Source: an uncultured Prevotella sp. (GTDB lineage: Bacteria > Bacteroidota > Bacteroidia > Bacteroidales > Bacteroidaceae). Taken from it: DNA of 64,000 nt. The stretch is from positions 14,706-78,705 of the forward strand of contig CAKZVT010000025.1 in the NCBI GenBank assembly GCA_937922435.1. The letters are read 5' to 3'. How positions within the stretch are numbered: position 1 is the stretch's first letter; each line of letters begins with the position of its first letter. The position numbers were made by a program, and so were the translations under genes. The notes beneath the pieces were generated by a model. That model saw nothing but the letters and a program-made list of their open reading frames with translations, was not told the DNA's origin and searched no databases. This document shows positions 60,549 through 64,000 of the stretch, piece by piece.

Positions 60549-63509
60549 TTAAGGAAGAAGGACCACTCCCTCCTGCTTCATCCCGTCCATCATTATTTTC
60601 AGCGGACGGTCGAAGCGGACGTGGCGCACGTACTGCGTCTCGTCCACGGCAGGCATGGCGTCGAGTATGTCTTTCTGGAACACGCCCTCGCCCTTGTACG
60701 TGTTGACGGTGAAGTAGCCCACGCCGAAACTCGTCAGGTTCTGGAAGAAGTGGGTGCCCTGGCTCGGGTCTACGCGGTAGTTTGGCAGTCCGGCCTCAAC
60801 TATTACGCGCGCCGCACTGATGTGGGGCCACTTCACGGGTATGCCCAGCCAATAGTCGCTTGACCCCCACCGGCCAGGCCCTACAAGCACGTAGTTCCTG
60901 CCTTCGGCCACGAACTTGCGGTTGATGCGCTCCACTTCGTCGGCTATACGTGGGTTGTTTGACGCGGTGAAGTTGTCGTCCGTCTTGATGTAAACCACGT
61001 CGGTTACGTCCTCGCTGATGCCGTGTCCGAGCGAGTTGTGCGAGCGCAGCAGGCACGCATCGTCGCCGATGGCAGCCAAGTCCTCATCCAAGACCTGCTT
61101 GCTGTCAACGATGGGGCGCATCTGCAGCAGGTAGAACTCGCCCGTGCGGTCGGCGTTGATGTTGCAGGCGAACTCTATTTCAACCGGCCTACGCATCCCC
61201 TCCTGACCGTATTTCATCGACATCTGCAGCAGTTCGGGCAAGGGGAACACGCCCTGTTGCAGCACTCCGCAGAACGAAATGATTTTGCGGCCGCCCTCGT
61301 AGATGCCGTCGCGTATTACCTGGTCGTAGGGGTCGTATGTCGATGCGATGTAGTTAAGGGCGCCGTCCTTGTCAGCATCCTTCACCTTCAGCTTCAGTAT
61401 GTTGAATCCGTCGTCCACCTTGAAGTCGCCGCCAACGTCCTTCATGTCGAGCGCATAGAACTGTGTCTGCGTCTGTTTTAGGGCTATCTCCATCTCGCTG
61501 GTCTGCAACACCTGGTTGGGATGGTACGGACTGACGCGCAGCGTCTGCCCTCCGTCAACGATGTACTTGCCCAGTCCGAGCGCAAGGCTGGCTATTCCTT
61601 CCTCCGAAGTCTCGTCGCCTATTGGGTAATAGTTGATTGAACGCAGCACGCCCGATATGTTGGGATAATACTTGTCGCCGTACTGTTTGCCCACGACTTC
61701 CTGCAAGATGACGGCCATCTTCTCCTGGTCGATGACGTTGCTCGTGGCCGTCATGTACGCCTTAGAGTCCTTGTAGTACACCGACGCGTACACGCTCTTT
61801 ATGGCTGCGGCCAGCATTTGCAGCATCTGGTACTTGTCGTCGAGGTTCGGAATCATGTAAGTGGAATATATTCCGGCGAACGGCTGGTAGTGGGAGTCTT
61901 CCAAGAGGCTCGACGAACGGATGGCGATGGGCCTGTCGGTAGCCTCGAAGAAGGTGAAGAAATCGGCTATATACTTGTCCGGCAGCTGGGCGCGGAGGAA
62001 GTGCTTGAGGATTTCCTCGTCGCTGGCGTCGCTCAAAGCTATTTTGTACAGCTTGTTGCTCTCCATGAACTGGTCGAACACATCGGTGCACAACACCACC
62101 GTCTTGGGTATTGACACGCTTACTCCCTCGCGCTCGTTGAACTCGGGATGCTTCTTTATTATACTGTCGAGAAAGGCCAGTCCGCGGCCTTTGCCGCCGA
62201 GCGAGCCATCGCCTATGCGCGCGAAGTGGGCGTAGCGGTCGAACTTGCCGCGGTCGAACACGGCCACGACGCCGATGTTCTTCATGTGGCGGTACTGCAC
62301 AATGGCGTCGAAGATGATTTTACGGTGCAGGTCGACATCCTGCAACTTGTGCCACGTTATGTTCTTCAGGAACTCCGATACGGGGAAGATGGCCCTGGCG
62401 CAAAGCCACCGGCTCATGTGGTTGCGCGATATGTGGTAGAGCATCGAGTCGTAAGGTATTTTGAAGATGTTGTCCTGAAGCTCCTTCAAAGTGCGCACGC
62501 GCATCACCTCCTCGTGCGTCTTTGGGTCGCGGAAGATGAAGTCGCCGAAGCCCATGTGCTCCTCCATGATGTCGCGCAGGTCAATGCTCATGGCCTTGGA
62601 GTTCTTGTCTATGAAGTGAAAATGCTCCGCCTCGGCCTTGGCGCGGTTGTCGCTCTCGCTGCTCTGGAGTATTAGCGGCACATATTCGTTGCGCTCGCGG
62701 ATGGCGCGGAGCAGCTTTAGGCCGGCCTCGGAGTCCTTCTCGCCGCCCTTGGGGAAGCGGCAGTCGGATATTACGCCGAGCGTGTTGTCGGCGTATTTGC
62801 CGTACAGTTCCATCGCCTCCTCGTATGTACGGGCGAGCACCACCTTGGGCCTGCCCCTCATGCGGAGCGCCGCGCTGTGCGGATTGAGCGCCTCGGTGGA
62901 GAAGTGCTGGCTCTGTGCGAGGATGTAGCCGTAGAGCATCGGCAGCAGCGAAGAGTAGAAGCGGATGCTGTCTTCAACCAAAAGAATCATCTGTACGCCT
63001 GCCTCGGCTATGTCGTGCTCTATGTTCATCTTGTCCTCGATTAGCTTTATGATTGACATGATGAGGTTGGTGTTGCCAAGCCAGCAGAACACGTAGTCGA
63101 AGATTGACAGGTCTTCGTTCTCCATGCGGCGCGTTATGCCGTGCGAGAAGGGCGTCAGCACGACGCAGGGAATGTCGGGGAACTTGGCCTTTATGCCGCG
63201 CGCCACGTCGAAGGCGTCGTTGTCCGCGTTGCCTGGCATGCAGATTACGAGGTCTATGCTCGTAGAGGCAAGCACTTCGGATGCCTCCTCCGTGGTGCTC
63301 ACCTGCGTGAAGGTGGGCGGATAACGCATGCCAAGCTCGGTATATTCGTTGAATATTTTTTCGTCTATGCGGCCGTCGTCCTCAAGCATGAAGGCGTCGT
63401 AGGGGTTGGCAACGATGAGCACGTTGAAGATGCGCCGCGTCATGAGGTTCATGAACGTGACGTCTTTCAGGTAGAACTTGCTCCACTGCTGCGGTGTGTT
63501 TTCGCTCAT
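60549..63509 (-). CDS. PEP/pyruvate-binding protein with two N-terminal receiver-like domains
   Basis: A 986-residue protein. Residues about 25-125 (RRIFNVLIVANPYDAFML...IDLVICMPGN...IPCVVLTPF) and about 165-290 (QMILLVEDSIRFYSSL...LGVISDCRFPKGG...VPLILQSSESDN) look like receiver domains. The second keeps the acidic residues. From about 435 (DGSLGGKGRGLAFLDSI) to about 805 (EFYLLQMRPIVDS) it matches the ATP-grasp, PEP/pyruvate-binding N-domain of PEP synthase. The usual phosphohistidine domain and TIM barrel are absent; a 180-residue tail of unknown fold ends the protein. It may be a regulatory or kinase-like relative. The start at 63509 follows the upstream stop by 1 bp. Confidence 0.85.
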   Translation of the reverse strand: MSENTPQQWSKFYLKDVTFMNLMTRRIFNVLIVANPYDAFMLEDDGRIDEKIFNEYTELGMRYPPTFTQVSTTEEASEVLASTSIDLVICMPGNADNDAFDVARGIKAKFPDIPCVVLTPFSHGITRRMENEDLSIFDYVFCWLGNTNLIMSIIKLIEDKMNIEHDIAEAGVQMILLVEDSIRFYSSLLPMLYGYILAQSQHFSTEALNPHSAALRMRGRPKVVLARTYEEAMELYGKYADNTLGVISDCRFPKGGEKDSEAGLKLLRAIRERNEYVPLILQSSESDNRAKAEAEHFHFIDKNSKAMSIDLRDIMEEHMGFGDFIFRDPKTHEEVMRVRTLKELQDNIFKIPYDSMLYHISRNHMSRWLCARAIFPVSEFLKNITWHKLQDVDLHRKIIFDAIVQYRHMKNIGVVAVFDRGKFDRYAHFARIGDGSLGGKGRGLAFLDSIIKKHPEFNEREGVSVSIPKTVVLCTDVFDQFMESNKLYKIALSDASDEEILKHFLRAQLPDKYIADFFTFFEATDRPIAIRSSSLLEDSHYQPFAGIYSTYMIPNLDDKYQMLQMLAAAIKSVYASVYYKDSKAYMTATSNVIDQEKMAVILQEVVGKQYGDKYYPNISGVLRSINYYPIGDETSEEGIASLALGLGKYIVDGGQTLRVSPYHPNQVLQTSEMEIALKQTQTQFYALDMKDVGGDFKVDDGFNILKLKVKDADKDGALNYIASTYDPYDQVIRDGIYEGGRKIISFCGVLQQGVFPLPELLQMSMKYGQEGMRRPVEIEFACNINADRTGEFYLLQMRPIVDSKQVLDEDLAAIGDDACLLRSHNSLGHGISEDVTDVVYIKTDDNFTASNNPRIADEVERINRKFVAEGRNYVLVGPGRWGSSDYWLGIPVKWPHISAARVIVEAGLPNYRVDPSQGTHFFQNLTSFGVGYFTVNTYKGEGVFQKDILDAMPAVDETQYVRHVRFDRPLKIMMDGMKQEGVVLLP

Positions 63510-63510
63510 T

Positions 63511-63729
63511 TCAATGTGTATGTTTTCTTGTTTTAAGCTCACGGAAAAGGCACAACAGCGTGGCTTCTACGAACACTACGGCCACGAAAACCACAATGAG
63601 CCACGGGAAACTGTCGAACGCCGCCGCAGCTGCAACTGGTATGCCGGAAAGCACGCTGATAAGGATTATGCCCTTGATGTCAAGCTCGAACGGCTCGTTG
63701 AGGTGTGAATAAAACTTGCGGATGCTCAT
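63511..63729 (-). CDS. Small membrane protein coupled to the PEP-binding gene
   Basis: A 72-residue protein with two hydrophobic segments (IKGIILISVLSGIPVAAAAA and WLIVVFVAVVFVEATLLCLF) and a basic C-terminus (RELKTRKHTH). Its stop TGA at 63511-63513 is one base before the ATG of the PEP-binding gene, so it is translated together with it. No family is recognised. It might be a membrane partner of the receiver protein. Confidence 0.65.
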   Translation of the reverse strand: MSIRKFYSHLNEPFELDIKGIILISVLSGIPVAAAAAFDSFPWLIVVFVAVVFVEATLLCLFRELKTRKHTH

Positions 63730-63775
63730 GGTCAGTGCGTATTTGCTTGCTGTTGAACTACATATATGTCATTTG

Positions 63776-63783
63776 CAAAAATA
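63776..63783 (-). promoter_or_regulatory. -7 element for the small membrane / PEP-binding operon
   Basis: TATTTTTG on the minus strand, 47 bp before the ATG at 63729. The -33 TTG is 22 bp away and so weakly placed. Confidence 0.4.
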
Positions 63784-63857
63784 GTGAAAATATCCGAAAG
63801 CGGCGCAACTTGTCGCCGTTTTTATGTTGTATGTAAGCCAAATACCAGCAGGTAATC

Positions 63858-63892
63858 AAGCTCCCTCCCTTCGGGATGGCTGGGGTGGGTGT
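63858..63892. repeat. Single arm of the CACCCACCCCAGCCCTCCC repeat
   Basis: AAGCTCCCTCCCTTCGGGAT-type arm (right-hand orientation) near the window end, close to that at 43165-43199 with one change. The partner arm may lie beyond 64000. A GCGGTTCATCCGC palindrome follows. No gene is visible in 63730-64000. Confidence 0.7.
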
Positions 63893-64000
63893 CGGGTTTT
63901 GGTTGTGGTGGGTATTCAGTCCGGCTGTAGTGGATTTGCAAGAGGCGGTTCATCCGCAAACCTGTTGGATGAAATACAAGGTCTATTAATGAAAGCATTT

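Noticed and set aside
1..64000. Phage defence, toxin-antitoxin, integrase or conjugation modules
   Set aside because: None of the reading frames shows the required motifs; small elements without genes are the only mobile-like sequences seen.

Overview
The window looks like a chromosomal segment of a member of the Bacteroidales, most likely a Prevotellaceae relative. Evidence: a SusC/SusD polysaccharide-utilisation locus, a duplicated exbD inside an exbB-exbD-exbD-tonB operon, Bacteroidetes-type lipoprotein signals, and about ten promoters of the form TTG-N19/20-TAnnTTTG that sit upstream of genes on both strands. No integrase, transposase, phage gene, plasmid gene or CRISPR array was seen. 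The genes are mostly core genes plus two accessory clusters, and the unusual content lies mainly between the genes.

Layout. 1-2.0 kb: end of rsmI, a coiled-coil lipoprotein, then thioredoxin on the other strand, with a shared terminator. 2.2-5.9 kb: dnaE (minus strand). 6.2-18.9 kb: a minus-strand polysaccharide-utilisation locus made of a surface lipoprotein, SusC, SusD, a DUF3823-type lipoprotein, a GH71/99-like glycosidase and a large double beta-helix (pectate-lyase-fold) protein that has its own promoter. A divergent TPR/transmembrane/HTH-like regulator (19.35-20.9 kb) sits next to it. 21.2-23.1 kb: a small lipoprotein gene broken by an in-frame TGA, a structured intergenic region, and a PAP2 phosphatase. 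23.1-28.6 kb: a TonB energising operon (exbB, exbD, exbD, tonB, a PstS-like lipoprotein, a TPR protein). 28.8-33.9 kb: an aminotransferase, ribBA, an LptF/G-type permease and a START-like protein. 34.06 kb: tRNA with CAU anticodon.

34.6-49.4 kb: a sigma-54 two-component pair (histidine kinase and NtrC-like regulator) divergent from an export cluster: TolC-like protein, HlyD-like adaptor, three large FtsX-type ABC permeases and one ATPase. The cluster's first gene carries a -24/-12 sigma-54 promoter and two upstream dyads 21 bp apart, so the neighbouring regulator very probably drives it. This is the best candidate for an interesting, poorly described system in the window. 49.7-56.2 kb: a stand-alone IMP cyclohydrolase (half of PurH) followed by the cell-elongation operon mreB-mreC-mreD-mrdA-rodA. 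56.3-57.3 kb: fructose-bisphosphate aldolase. 57.6 kb: a candidate 60-nt small RNA with promoter and terminator. 57.9-59.8 kb: a membrane-anchored MutS-like ATPase. 60.5-63.7 kb: a large protein with two receiver-like domains fused to a PEP/pyruvate-binding domain, and a small membrane protein.

Repeats. At least ten intergenic blocks consist of three or four near-palindromic 15-mers (AAAAGGCCNNCTTTT type) spaced about 21 bp. There are also two copies of an inverted-repeat element ending in CCTTTGTAGGGACATAATT, several G/C-rich inverted repeats, GTGAGAA heptamer tracts, TTCATAA tracts and GGATTTGCAATCC palindromes. Many of them start directly at a stop codon. All assignments come from reading the sequence; no database search was run.
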